A stretch of 64,000 bases of DNA from Breviolum minutum Mf 1.05b.01 (GCA_000507305.1 DF241451.1:1-64000); one strand, 5' to 3'; positions 11,981 to 23,332 are shown, counted from the stretch's first letter. Program-made: numbers and translations. The notes: generated by a model not told the origin, from the letters alone.

Positions 11981-13294
11981 TCACGGGTCTACAACCGGAC
12001 CATTGCTGACACCCTCGTCAGTTTTCTGGTGTCTGGGCTGCAGCGTTAGCAATGCCAGAACGCTCAGCAGTGGACCCATGCTAAGAGAAGTCAAAGACCA
12101 TCGCCACGACCATTCGGCTGAGAGCAAGGGAACCAACCACAATGCTGCTACAGTAGCCAAATAGCCACAAAACAACTGCACTGTCACGGCCGTCCCAACG
12201 CTACTCTGCTCAGCATGGATAGTGATCAGCGCAGAATAGTTGGGGGAGTCAGCCAAGGCAGTGAGACCCCACACCAAACAAATGCAGATCCAAATCACGA
12301 AGGGCCAATGGTCGTCCAGCACCCCCAGCGTCAGGGTGCACAGCCCGCTGATTGTCACCATTAGCAAAGCAGAAGTCGCACGGCCATAGCGGTCACCGAG
12401 ACTTCCCCCGAGCCAGCTACCAGGGCCGCCCATTGAAATGATCACAAAGGCCCACGCGTGCGCAGCTTGATGGCCCATACCCCAAATATGTTCAAAGAAT
12501 TCCGCGCACCAGGCCCAGACGCAAAAGAGTTCCCATTGGTGACCGCAATAGGCTAGGATCGACAGCGCCACATTGCGGTTCTGGAAGATGCCAAGCGCCT
12601 TGCTGGCATCGAACTTGGTGGAAGGAAATGGAAAGGGTCCTGTCTCTACAAAAGCATAAATGGCTGAGCTAGCCAGTGCCCCCAAGGCCGAGGAAATCCC
12701 AACCACCACGCGCCAGGAATATCCTTCTGCCAGAACAAGGAGGAGCTGCGGGAAGGCTGAGCCTATACAAAAGAAAGCAAACATCACACCAATTGCTGCA
12801 CCACGCTTGTCAGCTGAATACCAGGTGCTGAGTAGTTTCACCGATGGGGGATACACCAATGACAAGCCGAGCCCCACCAGAAATCTGACCAGTAAGGCAC
12901 CCCAGAGTCCTTCGACCAGCACAAGGCCTGCATTGGCAGCCGCGGCTGTCACGCCACCAACAAAAATCAAAGTGGGCGACGAGAACACATCTGCCGTGTT
13001 CAGCAAGGCTGATAGGAAGCATCCAATGCAAAAGCCCAGGTTCACCACTGAGGTCAGAAAACTTCCTTCTACATCCGAAAACCCCCACTCTGCCTTCAAG
13101 GGTTGTAACACCGCTGAAGCCACAAACCATATAGACAGGGCCCCAAGCACGCCGCTGGAAATCAGTAGCAATGCCTTCAGCTGACGGGAGGCTTCTGGCA
13201 CCGAAGTCATAAGATCAGTTTCGGCTGGTGTCACACCTAGCTCCGATGAAGACCCTGCTCCCAACATCTGTGGCAGCGGGGAAAGGCCAGCCAT
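11981..13294 (-). CDS. Major facilitator superfamily (MFS) transporter
   Basis: An uninterrupted frame of 437 codons from the ATG at 13294 to TGA, the usual length for a 12-helix MFS carrier. Hydrophobic segments alternate with short loops throughout, starting at about residue 40. The fourth segment (VRFLVGLGLSLVYPPSVKLL) is typical of the MFS N-half. The second half carries a motif-A-like loop, GGSLGDRYGRATSALL, between two helices. The cytosolic tail is short and hydrophilic. Family membership is clear; the substrate cannot be told. The nearest in style are prokaryotic-type MFS sugar/anion or cyanate-like carriers, but that is impression only. Unlike its neighbours it has no intron, which suggests retroposition or horizontal transfer. 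Confidence 0.93.
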   Translation of the reverse strand: MAGLSPLPQMLGAGSSSELGVTPAETDLMTSVPEASRQLKALLLISSGVLGALSIWFVASAVLQPLKAEWGFSDVEGSFLTSVVNLGFCIGCFLSALLNTADVFSSPTLIFVGGVTAAAANAGLVLVEGLWGALLVRFLVGLGLSLVYPPSVKLLSTWYSADKRGAAIGVMFAFFCIGSAFPQLLLVLAEGYSWRVVVGISSALGALASSAIYAFVETGPFPFPSTKFDASKALGIFQNRNVALSILAYCGHQWELFCVWAWCAEFFEHIWGMGHQAAHAWAFVIISMGGPGSWLGGSLGDRYGRATSALLMVTISGLCTLTLGVLDDHWPFVIWICICLVWGLTALADSPNYSALITIHAEQSSVGTAVTVQLFCGYLATVAALWLVPLLSAEWSWRWSLTSLSMGPLLSVLALLTLQPRHQKTDEGVSNGPVVDP

Positions 13295-13551
13295 TAGCAC
13301 TAAGATCCAGTCCCGTGACTATGACAAGGCTATGACCAGCGCCGGCATGCAACAACTGTACAGTGGTAGGTCCAGAGCCAGGAAACGCTGCTGTCCACAC
13401 TTCTGATGAGCCGATTGCTCAGGAACTTCTCACGAAAATTAAATCCAAGCAAAACCTTGGTAACTAACAAGAGCTATACAAAACCAAGTCAAAAAACATC
13501 AACAAAGGATCAGACATGCATACGTGAAGGGTTCCTCTGGCCAGACTACAG

Positions 13552-13785
13552 TCAAGTTGGCTCCAGAACTGCAGCCACCATTTGCACATGCGTTGTTTGC
13601 ATCCTGGTTGCATGCTGCCGGCAAAAGACAGCAAGCCAAGGTTCATTCAAGGGGTCCGGTGGCGGGCCCTCCTCAGTGGCATGGGAAGAAAATGCGAAAC
13701 TACAAAGAAGTGCGACGGACCGTGGGATTTCGAAACTTCCGAAGCATCCCTGCAATGTCTGAAGCAAATCATCTCCTAGTCTCAT
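13552..13785 (-). CDS. Coding exon, unknown protein
   Basis: Open minus frame with GDDLLQTLQGCFGSFEIPRS, then FSSHATEEGPPPDPLNEPWL and MQTTHVQMVAAVLEP. Balanced composition. A GT donor is possible near the 3' end (CAGATG|GTGGCT). The 5' limit is uncertain and there may be an internal intron. No domain recognised. Confidence 0.5.
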   Translation of the reverse strand: MRLGDDLLQTLQGCFGSFEIPRSVALLCSFAFSSHATEEGPPPDPLNEPWLAVFCRQHATRMQTTHVQMVAAVLEPT

Positions 13786-14316
13786 GCCCCCGCCTGGCGC
13801 CAGTGTCGTGAATCGGTCAAGAAGAAGATCATATCCTCAACATGGCTGTGGGCCGCAGACTAACTCAAATGATTGAAGTTGCTATTGACTTCAAACGTGT
13901 TAATTACAGTTTAGGTGAACACAGAGGCAGAATCTGTACGTCGACTGTAGTATAAGTATCTTGTCATATGTTTCGATGGCCGCAGCCAAGTGGCTGTGAG
14001 GGCATGCTCGCATTGGTTGCACACCAGCCCAGCTACCCCGACATCCCCAAAGTCTGCACACCGGGGCGTTACTGAACGCTGCAAAAAGAAGCGATGCTCG
14101 TTGACCTGGCCAAATTGCTCTAGACATAGTTATGATCTGAAGACTTCTGTTTTCAACATGTTTTCAACACTGGACCAGTCTGCTTGGTAGCTTTGCCAAT
14201 CTTAGCGACTCATATGTGCACATCCAAGCAGCGACTTCGCAATCGGCAAGGAAACTAGTCCCTTCCATGTTCTCGATGACCTCTGGCTGACTCTAGCTGG
14301 TGGTTTTAGCATACTA

Positions 14317-14778
14317 TTAGGTCTCATGGCGTGGTGTCGTTTGCCCCATTCGTCTAGAGTCTGTCACAACAGCTAAGGAGTCTGCAAAACTATCGCGGGC
14401 TAAGCGCGAAGTTGAGAAAACGAGTTCCAGCCTTAGCTTTGCCGCCAGTATCCAGAAACTTGGGCGGAGGCCATCACAGAATCCTCTGCACTGACTCAGT
14501 GCCCGGCGACGAGCCCTTCCCTGCAAATGCGAAAAGGATGCTTTGAAGATTTTGGGAGGGGTTATCAGAATGAAGTGTGCGCATGTCTGCGCACTGACCG
14601 CCATGGAGCATTGAGATGATTGATTGCCCATGCGCCACAGCAACATGTCCCAGCCAAAGTTCTTCAGCACTGCGAGGATATGGCCTTGCTTGGCTCCTGT
14701 ACAGCTCAACCAAAATGAGGCTGCACCATGCGCGCTCCACTTCAGCATGACTGCTGCTTTGTCCTGAGGCAGGACCAA
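14317..14778 (-). CDS. Long minus-strand open frame, exon limits unclear
   Basis: A 153-codon open frame follows the acceptor CTCAG|GAC at 14768 (DKAAVMLKWSAHGAASFWLS) and ends in TGA (SRLARDSFADSLAVVTDSRR near the end). A second frame over 14474-14740 (SAEELWLGHVAVAHGQSIIS) is equally protein-like, so part of this stretch is probably intron or read in the other frame. Family unknown. Confidence 0.4.
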   Translation of the reverse strand: MVLPQDKAAVMLKWSAHGAASFWLSCTGAKQGHILAVLKNFGWDMLLWRMGNQSSQCSMAVSAQTCAHFILITPPKIFKASFSHLQGRARRRALSQCRGFCDGLRPSFWILAAKLRLELVFSTSRLARDSFADSLAVVTDSRRMGQTTPRHET

Positions 14779-14913
14779 ACGAGGATTAAGAAAGTGAATG
14801 TCATGCTAGCAGAAAAGCAATCACTTGGTTTTGGACTTGGGCGGGCAAGCTGATGCAAGCTTAGCATTTCGTATCCCACGTGCCATTGGAAGAACCATAC
14901 AAGCTGCAGCTAC

Positions 14914-15192
14914 CTCTCCTTAGGAATGCCTGCACCGCCCATTCCTTTTGCATAGGCTTGCGCTTCCAAGATGCCTCCGGCGGCACCAACCGCTGAGCAT
15001 CCAATATGGATCAATACTCCAGCTTTTCCATGTAGACAACCAAATCATGTTTGTGCCTCTACTGCTGACCCGCCGCACCTGTGGGCTCGAGTACGAAGTG
15101 ACATAATGGCCCAGGGATGTTGACAAGCTCTGACCTGCCAGTGTCAAAATCAAGAACTGAGGACAGCAGCACACTCTTGAAAACACGCCCAG
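14914..15192 (-). CDS. Two exons with Gly/Ala-rich hydrophobic segment
   Basis: Exon about 15079-15192 (FKSVLLSSVLDFDTGRSELV...) ends ACAG|GTGCGG. Exon 14914-15022 starts AAAAG|CT and reads GVLIHIGCSAVGAAGGILEA, ending GMGGAGIPKE then AG|GTAGCT, or a stop TAG in the same frame. The join makes a GCT codon over a 56-nt intron. The Gly/Ala-rich segment could be a membrane helix or a nucleotide-binding turn. I cannot name the family. Confidence 0.7.
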
Positions 15193-15199
15193 TTTTTAG

Positions 15200-16385
15200 G
15201 AAAGCTGTATGGACCTCGACCCAATGAAAAGACCCACTTTAAGAACAAGGTTGGTGCTAACCGTCCTTCACCTCCATTTCGGGGCGGTTTGGTACTACAT
15301 CGCAGCTCCAGGGGCCCCTACCTGATGGTAGCCTCTGAGCGCAAGCCCTGGGCAGAAAGGGGGATCAGGTCGCAACAACACATGCGCTTGGAGGTTTTCA
15401 TGATCAAGCCACTGGAAGAAAAAAGTGAGGCCTCTAAACACTGAAATTGCATGTATAGTAGTCTGTCACAACCCAGATAAGAGACTCCATCTTGATTAAT
15501 TAACTGCGCCTAAACCCCCTCGCCAGCTTCTGGCAAAACTTTGAATCAAACACCTAAGATCACACCACAGCACCTCGGGAAGTATCCTAAACATCTATTT
15601 GGCGGCTTGCCTTCAGTCTTGTCTTTTCTGAATTTCCGTTCACGCATGCTATTGAAGCACATATCCCAGCAGCAAGTGGCAGCAAATCAGATCCCGCTAA
15701 GCATTGTGGCCTTCTCTCGCACGTGCTCACGCAACAGCAGACCAGAGGCCTCGGGACTTGCATGGGTTTTTTGCACCGTGGCATCTCAGGTAACCTTATG
15801 GCCACGTATCGCCTTTCGCACGCCTTGTGTGTTGCATCCAGTCCTAGTACGGTACTTGTGCAAAATGATGTGGCGAACCAGCGAACCTGTACACATATGA
15901 GAGCAGAATCAACTCCACAGCCTTCAGTCTATGCCACCAATGTCCAGCTTGGCATCCTAGGGTTTGGACCACAAGTTCATGCTCCTTGATGGCCAAGTAC
16001 CTGCATATTGGGTGTCGTGTGGGCGATGCTCGTGCCTATAATATGCTTGGAACGAATAGGGCCAAATACTTCAAATACCTGACGCATCCCGATGCAACCA
16101 CAACTGAAATAATTATACTTCGTGTAAAGCACGTCTCAGTGCGCAGGAGTAAAAGAGAAATGGAGAGAGATGAGGGAGGGAGGAAGCAAGGGACGAAGAG
16201 AGGGAGGGAAGGAGAGGGAGATGAGGGAGCCGACAAGAAACGTCGAGTGAAAGACAGAAAGGTAGAAGGACAGAAAGAAGAGCGAAACCACCGAGAGGGA
16301 TTGATCTTAGCTCCTCAAAACCTCCCAATGAATCTACTGTGCCACCCAGAATTCTCATTAGCCATGTCCAACCGAGTTGCTTCTT
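15200..16385. other. Weak coding signals, purine-rich repeat
   Basis: At 15690-15830 minus-strand fragments (SPEASGLLLREHVREKATML) look coding but their limits are unclear. At about 16140-16280 there is a purine-rich GA/GGA stretch that opens a long but low-complexity plus frame. Confidence 0.45.
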
Positions 16386-16390
16386 GCTAC

Positions 16391-16503
16391 CCAAATGCCG
16401 CAGCATCACTTGGGTTGTTGCCCACCTCAGCAACATCAGCATCCCATGAAAATGTTGCAAGAACTCTTTGCTTCGGCGTTTTCCCAGCTTCTCCGAACGA
16501 TCT
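16391..16503 (-). CDS. Coding exon, unknown protein
   Basis: Bounded by TGTAG|AGA and TTTGG|GTAGCA. The peptide reads RSFGEAGKTPKQRVLATF then SWDADVAEVGNNPSDAAAF. Good codon composition. It may belong to the gene that ends at 16647 or to the next one downstream. Confidence 0.6.
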
Positions 16504-16646
16504 CTACACTCAAGACTGGTTCTCGTGATTCTCCTGAAGCAAACAAGACAATCCTAACTCCTGAGCTAGCACCAGGTACATGTCACAGGTCGCAGCCCAA
16601 AACTATCTGAGCATCCAAATACTGCATTGGATTTCCATGGATTGGT

Positions 16647-18421
16647 TCAATACATCGGAATCACATCGCATCCTGGCTCCATATCATAAATCATGCCGAG
16701 TCCAAGAGGCTGCACTGCCTTGTCAGGCTGCACGCCCGCCACAGGTTGAACAATCCAAATGTCCTGCCATGGGATGAAATTGGTGACCGATGATATGACG
16801 TCCCACGTCTTTGCCAGCAGCCGACCAGAAGCATCCCAAACCCTCGCCTTGGCGTTGTCACGGAGCTCTTGCGCTCGTCCCTGCCGAAACGCGAACAAAA
16901 AACAAGAGGAAGGAGCACCAAGGCACCAAGATGATATCTTTCGTCTTAACTTTAAACGGGAGGTGGAGCTGGACTGCCCGAATGGTGGCCTTGTAGCGGC
17001 GAAGGCGCAGCTGTCGTTTATCAGAACAACTGGCAGATATGAAGCCACCCAAGTGCGGATAGAAGAGCCCTCAGAGAACGGACTGCCAGTCTAAAGAAGG
17101 CGAAGTTCAAAACATTACATCGAAGCAAAGCTTGGTAGGAGCAAAAGGTAGAACTAGCACTCACCCAATCTTTTAGCAGCCTGACTTGATGCCCTCCATG
17201 GTGGCAAACATTCTTGAGCTTGCAAATGCGAACGAGGCTCGGATGCAGTCTGGATATGTAAGTGCCATCACCTCACAAGCAGAGCCACCTCCCCACTGCA
17301 AAGCAAGAATGAGAAGAACCAGGCGGGCAAAGCTTGACTAGCGACTAGCTGCTGGCTCTTGCACAAATACTCGCTATGACTGGTGTGGCCTATATAGCAT
17401 TCTAGGAAATCTCAAACCTGGCCGTCTTGAAACGGTTCAGTCTTGACACTCCAAGGATTTACCTGCTCCAACGATCCATCCGTTTGACTCTCCCACGCTA
17501 GCATTTGCGGCTGCGTCACATTGGAATGCACACTAACTTTCTGGTTTCGGCTGTAGAGCACAGGGTAGAAATTCCTGTCGAACCATGCAACTTGAATCCC
17601 TAACTGCAACCTGCCAGATCAACCTTTCAGTTCCAGCCAGGACATCCCAAATGTTGTTTTGCAATTTTCTACAGAAGAAGTACAAGTCGTCATGCGCCTA
17701 AAACCAGGCATTGATTGAAAAACAATGACAGATAATGACAAACATCTATTGAGGATTCCAAACCTGCTAATCATAATGGGCCCTTCTGCTCGCTGCACAA
17801 ATGTGGTAAATGTTGCCCGTGGTCCAAGATTCCAAGTGACCCTTGCGGGATCCCTCATGATGGCAAAAAACTGCCCATCAGAATCTCCAAAACCATCAGT
17901 AGAACATCATTTCTAGTTGCCCTGCACCAACACAAAGCCTCTGTCATCTGTCCACAGCCTCCGGCCCAATCCCTGCCCCCAGTAATGGCTGCCTGCCATG
18001 TCTCAGGCAGTTCACCTCCAAGACCTACATTTACGACTGGTTCCGGTGCCAACGGCATGTACTCATGTAATCATTCAGTTTATTCAGCGTCATGCGTCCA
18101 ACCCGGGGGCTGACCTACATTGTCAGCATGGATACTAAGTACAACAAAGTACCGACATGGGCGACAAAGGCATCTCTGCGCTTTGGAAGCTTGCTGAGTC
18201 TCTTGTTCTTGTGCTGACGGTCTCTGAAATACAGCATCAAATTCAAGTATCAAACATTTTGGACAAGTGAACCAAAACCAGCATTCCAAGTGTCACATAC
18301 CCCCTGCCTCATCCTTGGCAAGATTGCGACACCGGGACCAATTCCTCTGAAGAGTGGCCAATTTTTCAGGACTCGTCACAATCTGCTGTCTTCGCGCAAC
18401 AGGTATAGCATGCGAAGAAAA
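16647..18421 (-). CDS. Seven-exon gene, complete 3' end, unknown family
   Basis: Exons (5' to 3'): 18301-~18421, 18153-18223, 18035-18061, 17928-17972, 17764-17870, 17418-17574 and 16647-16880 (TGA). All six junctions agree in phase: two complete split codons (GAG, AGG) and the rest are phase 0. Introns are 77, 91, 62, 57, 189 and 537 nt, all GT-AG. Exons as small as 27 and 45 nt are implied. Markers in order are SPEKLATLQRNWSRCRNLAK, RRLWTDDRGFVL, RDPARVTWNLGPRATFTTF, NFYPVLYSRNQKVSVHSN, VWDASGRLLAKTWDVISS and PWQDIWIVQPVAGVQPDK. About 280 residues are visible and soluble in character, with many aromatics in beta-like patterns. I do not recognise the fold. An alternative small exon at 17611-17697 (AHDDLYFFCRKLQ...) does not fit the phase. 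Confidence 0.78.
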
Positions 18422-18429
18422 ACGGGGCA

Positions 18430-20380
18430 TAGTTGAAAAACATAGTGACATAGAAAACACTGCAGGTGATGCTGAACCACACCATTGAGGCTAAGAAACA
18501 GGTTCCAATCCGAGCCCAAACGAGAACTTTCCAGCAAGACCTCCAGGCATTCAGTTGCGCAAAATTGCGGGCAGCAAGAACATACCAGGGCATGGTCTGA
18601 ATTTTAGGCCTTACCCGAAACATAGAAAAAGTCCATACATCTTGGTATTGGAGGGGTAGTCAATTTGTGAGTAATCGGTCAAACAAGAGTTTCCAATGCA
18701 CAGGACTCTGCCCCAACTGCTTTAGAATCCAGCATGACCTTGCAGCGTATAATCACCAGCCTCACTATGATGAACAGCGGTACTAGTAACTAGCGTGTTG
18801 ACCTCGCCAGAATACTGTATACCAATGTATGTACATCAAATATATAAAACTTGAATATTTATATGTGAACATAAACCATAAAGAAATGTGTATATATATA
18901 TATATATAGACATACAAAGTAAAAAAAATATCGTTCATTCTTGAGGTCTCACACAGCTATGTGGCACTCTTTGCCTGTCTGGGAAACCTTCCAACTGGTG
19001 GGTGGACTGACTTCCAATTGCACCTGCTCGTTCAACGAGATGGGGTCACCCTGGGTCTTGTGCTTGAAGTAAGGCACAACTCTCCACCAGCAACTTGCAT
19101 TCCCTTCCTGCCACCAGATCCAAATCACTGTCTGAAGAGATTGCAAGCTGAATGCGTTTTGCACCAATGTCAGTGCATATATGATTATGTAAGTATGTGG
19201 GTGTGGGTGTGTGTGTGTGTGTATGTGCGTGCGTATCTATGTTCTATGTATATATCTATGTATCGATGTATGTGTGGATCTGTGTATCTGTGTACCTATC
19301 TATCGTCTACCTGTGCCTCTGTATTTACTGTCAATTTTGATCCCCGGCCTGATACCCCCCACAGCCCCCACACACCCCACACCCCAATGTGATGACCCTG
19401 TCCACCATACGGGTACCTACCTTTTATTGCCGTAACAAAAGCGAATATACTCAATTGCACCTTGTATGACTTACGATCTGGTCCTAACCTATTCATGAAC
19501 CACGATAGCACGAAGGCCAAATGGACCAAACCACATCCACCAGAATGGAAAGTGGCCAAGTTGGAGTGTCTCTATTTCATCGCTATTTACGGACTACATT
19601 TGATTCCGTTTCACTGGGTGGAGGTTTCGGGGTGCTCATGAACCTGGAGCACAAATGCATGTATACAATGTCTATGCGGGTTTCGACTCTCTCTCCTATA
19701 CCCACATGATCCCACATTCTCAGTAGACAGCGCCGGAGATGCGATGGAAATTATGTTCACCCGTCCACTTCTCAACGGTTTTTTTCCCTTGCTGGCCACT
19801 CGTCTGATCCCACAGGGGTGAAACCATGACACTTTCTGACTTGGTTCCCACATGCATGGCCCGAGACCCCCGCTTCTTGTGGCTACATTTGTCTATTTGG
19901 CCAAGTATAGCGACAGAGCGAATTTGTGCTTATCTTCTCCTCTCCATGTCATTTCCGAGTCCTCCAAACATCAACAAGTGAATCACCCCATTTATATAAT
20001 CTGTCCAGTACTTTGAGAATTTACGCGCGTTTTACACAAGCGGCCTTTGTGGTCACCATACCGATCTCAAAGCTACTGTAAGAATCATTGTTGTCCATAG
20101 TGCCGGAAGAGGAGCTGCCGTTTTCTTGAAGGAAATGTGAAAGGAGTTAGAATAATCAAAATGCATAGGTTTTAAAAGATTACTTCAAGTCCTGGAAACA
20201 AGCCTAGGGCTTTGAATCTGGCTGCACTGCAGTTTTCAAGCACTTGCAGGCAAACGGCAGCTTCTATCACGGCACCCTGGTGCCGAAATCAGCGTCTGAA
20301 GGCAGCTGGTAGTGCTCCGAAACCTGGTGGACACTGTTCAGGCCCAGCACATGAACACGGTACATTCATCAACAAAAAGA
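18430..20380. other. Microsatellites, no firm gene
   Basis: A minus-strand hydrophobic stretch at 18366-18560 overlaps the first exon of the preceding gene. TA runs lie at 18841-18910, and a TG/TATG-rich block at 19195-19330. No convincing exon in 18,600-20,380. Confidence 0.5.
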
Positions 20381-20385
20381 TGTTC

Positions 20386-21838
20386 CCAAGCCTCCACAGC
20401 CGCCGCAGCCGCCGCAACCACTAAAGCCACCACAACAACCGCCGCAACCACCGCAGCCGCCGCAACCACCGCAGCCGCCACAACCGCCACAGCCGCCACA
20501 GCCAACGCAGCCGCCACAGCCGCCACAACCGCTACAGCCGCCACAGCCGCCACAAGCACCACAGCCACCGCAACTACCGCAGCCACCGCAGCTGCCACAA
20601 CCTCTGCAGCCGCCGCAGCTACCACAGCCTTGTTGTTCGACAAACCATGGGACCACTGTCCAAACACGGTGGAACTTGAGGAGAAAATGTGGCACACAAA
20701 CAAAAACAATCAAAAACACACGATAGGCCGATAGGCCTTGAACCTTGACCCGGCCAGGTAGAGGTGGGGCTGGAGCTATTCTATTTTTTTCTCAGACAGC
20801 TCAACCAAATCTGAAAAAATACGGTGGAGTACGTCACAGCAATCCGGCAAAAGCCAAGGAACCCATCTGGAAGCTGCCAGCAGCAGAACCTGGACATCTA
20901 CGGTGGGATGGTGCTGTTTCACCCAACCATTGCAAACTCGCAACCAACCCCTCCAAGTGTCAAGGCTCGGTTGCATCAGACAGGCTTTTATACTTATACG
21001 GCTTATCCAGTATAGCCAGGCCACTGGTCTTTTCAGAGACTTTGTTCATCTTTTCCTGCCATGCAGTACAAGTGCACTAGTCTCAAGGCTTTGAAATGGT
21101 TGCTGTATATATGTAATAACTGGTACAGTAACTAGTAGCGAATCACCCAGTAGAAGCCCCTCCATACTCTAAGACGAGCTCGCAGTAACACGACAGTTCA
21201 AACATTCTCAAACCTCATGATTTCCGGGCTGGGGCAGCTTCATCCCTCTCGTGCCTGAGCTTCTTTGAGCTTTTTCTGTGTTTCCAGCATCATCTGCGCC
21301 ATGCCAGCCTCCAAACCCAAGCGAGCGCATGATTTCAAAGCTTCAAACTTGAAGCACAACCCAACTAGTGGCTGCCAGGCCAACCATTTTTGCCGGCAGG
21401 TACTAAGTGCATTCGAAGAAATCATCGGACGAGCGGATTCACAACATCACCACACCAAATCCACACCCAGCAAGGGACAGCCAGGCACCCCCACCAGCAT
21501 CGGATTCGCGGACTCAGAGTCGCCTGCCTGGAGAAATCCAGCTGATTTCTACCGTGGAGGTGGCCAACAAGTACCAATCATGGCCCAGCATCTTTATCAA
21601 GGATCACTGCAAGGAAAAATTGACTGATCTTGCCACCACATGTCCCAGATTCATGTACCAACCCTTCTTCTACCAGCACCTTCACCTTGAACACCAAGGT
21701 ACTGAGGTTCCACTCATCCCACCCGTGGAGCTGGTCTCGGAGCCAAAGAATCCAGCCATTCCTGGTTCCAATGATGCCGGAGCCATGCCACAGAAGCATG
21801 TAAACATCAATCGGTGGCAAACAGCACCCTCCCCAAAA
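20386..21838 (+). CDS. Plus-strand gene with PPQ-repeat exon, unknown function
   Basis: Three exon blocks. First is the PPQ-rich block (about 20386-20700, repeat tail then [16 protein letters not shown]). Second, 20796 to about 20955, follows a strong pyrimidine tract and CTCAG and reads [17 protein letters not shown] then [17 protein letters not shown]. Third, about 21407-21838, reads [20 protein letters not shown] then [16 protein letters not shown] and ends CCAAAA|GTATGTG, a good donor, so the gene continues. Junction phases between the blocks were not proven. A Pro/Gln-rich linker with hydrophilic flanks suggests a scaffold or RNA-associated protein, but nothing specific. Confidence 0.65.
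20390..20636 (+). repeat. (CCR CCR CAR)n array coding Pro-Pro-Gln
   Basis: A 9-base periodic array in which CCG/CCA and CAG/CAA alternate. In the plus frame it reads as Pro-Pro-Gln repeats with occasional Leu, Ala, Thr or Lys. The same positions are also third positions of a minus-strand Cys-Gly-Gly frame, so wobble alone does not fix the strand. The plus strand is preferred because convincing plus exons follow. Confidence 0.85.
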
Positions 21839-21969
21839 GTATGTGAATGAAAGAAAAATACAATGACCAAAATTGAGACTTACATATATATGTCGTGTAT
21901 GTATTTGTACATGTATATGTATATGTGTATGGATATTGATATGCGTATGTAACGACCTATATTAGGCGT

Positions 21970-22800
21970 GTGATCCCGCAATATCCACGAACAATTCACA
22001 GAACTACCCCTCGAATGTCTCCTGACCTAAAACCCCGCCCAGGAACCCTGGCCGCTGCCAAGGAATTATCATTTCAGGCCAAAACACCAGCTTCTCCTTG
22101 GCTCATGTCATTTGTCTTCATTGCATTTGCCATAGCCATCTGTTGGAAGAAGTTGAAGCCTGGCAGCCACAACAGCATTAAGATTGGAAAACACATCCCT
22201 CACGGCGAACAAAGCCCAAAAATGTCTGTGCCAAAGGGTCTTTCATGTCCCAGTACAGTCGCAGGTTTGGTGGTTCACTCATTACGAAGTAATATAAGCT
22301 CCGGACTCCGGACTGCAATTATTCTGCAATACGGCAATACACATCAATACACTGTCTTGTGACTCAATCAAATGCGAACAGGCTGCTGGTTGCTGCACCA
22401 AATGCTTTTTGCCATCCCAAAATGGCACCCCCAGCTATGAAGAAGTCTAGCCAAGTCCGTCTCGCCAGCCTCCTTCATCTTGCTCCGGAGAGGACTGCGG
22501 CCGTCGGGAACTTGAGGCCGACGCAGTTGAGGCACTGTAACCCCTGGGCAGAACAACATTGGACATTGGACCAAACACCACCTGGTTTGGCACACCTCTG
22601 AGAAATCCTGAAAGTTCTCAACTCAAGGCTCCAGCAAAACTTGCTCAAACTAGGCTTCAATCACAGTATAGCAAATGATGGGACGCAGAGTTCCCCAAAG
22701 CATTTCCAGCCCTCTGTTGGTTGTGGCAGATTCATCCCCCTTGCTGGGCACCAACGGACCTGCCTGTCGCTCCTGGTCATGTCGTCCCATGAAGTGAAGG
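21970..22800. other. Competing frames on both strands
   Basis: A 130-codon plus frame at 21970-22362 has one hydrophobic segment (WLMSFVFIAFAIAICW) and could be the next exon of the plus gene. The minus strand at 22195-22290 (MSEPPNLRLYWDMKDPLA) is as plausible. At 22430-22520 the minus frame LDFFIAGGAILGWQKAFG looks membrane-like. I could not decide. Confidence 0.35.
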
Positions 22801-22843
22801 CCCCAGATGCTACCTGAGAGCCACCAAAGGCCATTTGCCGAAC

Positions 22844-23170
22844 TTACACCCTGAAGGCTGGCCCTTTAAGGAGGTACTTTGTTCTATACTTGGATCCTAT
22901 CCCTCCAAGTGCAAAACTACCATCAAAGCACCGGCTTTCTATCTGCTTCTTGCATCCAGGGAACATCGCCCCCAGAACCAACGCCAGGAGGCAACGACAC
23001 ACCAGGGCCAAAGGCAAAGGAGTCTTCCTGCAATCAGTGGCTTTGAGGCGTAGCCCAGGCAAGGGAACGGTGCACAGTGTATACAACTCTTCTTTCTTTG
23101 ATGTGAAAGGAAGGGAGGCAATTATGTTGTGAAACTGGGCGAGGTGTTTGTTGTCATCCTGGAAAGGCAA
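22844..23170 (-). CDS. Possible exon with one hydrophobic segment
   Basis: A 108-codon open minus frame: KHLAQFHNIIASLPFTSKKE, then a hydrophobic stretch PLALVCRCLLALVLGAMF, then SFALGGIGSKYRTKYLLK. Splice limits not defined; family unknown. Confidence 0.45.
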   Translation of the reverse strand: MPFQDDNKHLAQFHNIIASLPFTSKKEELYTLCTVPLPGLRLKATDCRKTPLPLALVCRCLLALVLGAMFPGCKKQIESRCFDGSFALGGIGSKYRTKYLLKGPAFRV

Positions 23171-23332
23171 ATTATCTGAGCCGTTTGAAACTGTGGGGTC
23201 AGCGGGCGTCGTTGAATCGCCAACCGAATAGTATCTTCCAGGCCCATGAGAATATATAGATACATGATTCTAGCACCATGCCTGGATCGTCAAAAGAAAC
23301 ACTCTTCAGATCTTGTGTTTACATCGAAAGCT

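Noticed and set aside
15986-16528. 180-codon plus-strand frame
   Set aside because: Kept open by a GA-rich low-complexity stretch; the minus strand holds a better exon at 16391-16503.
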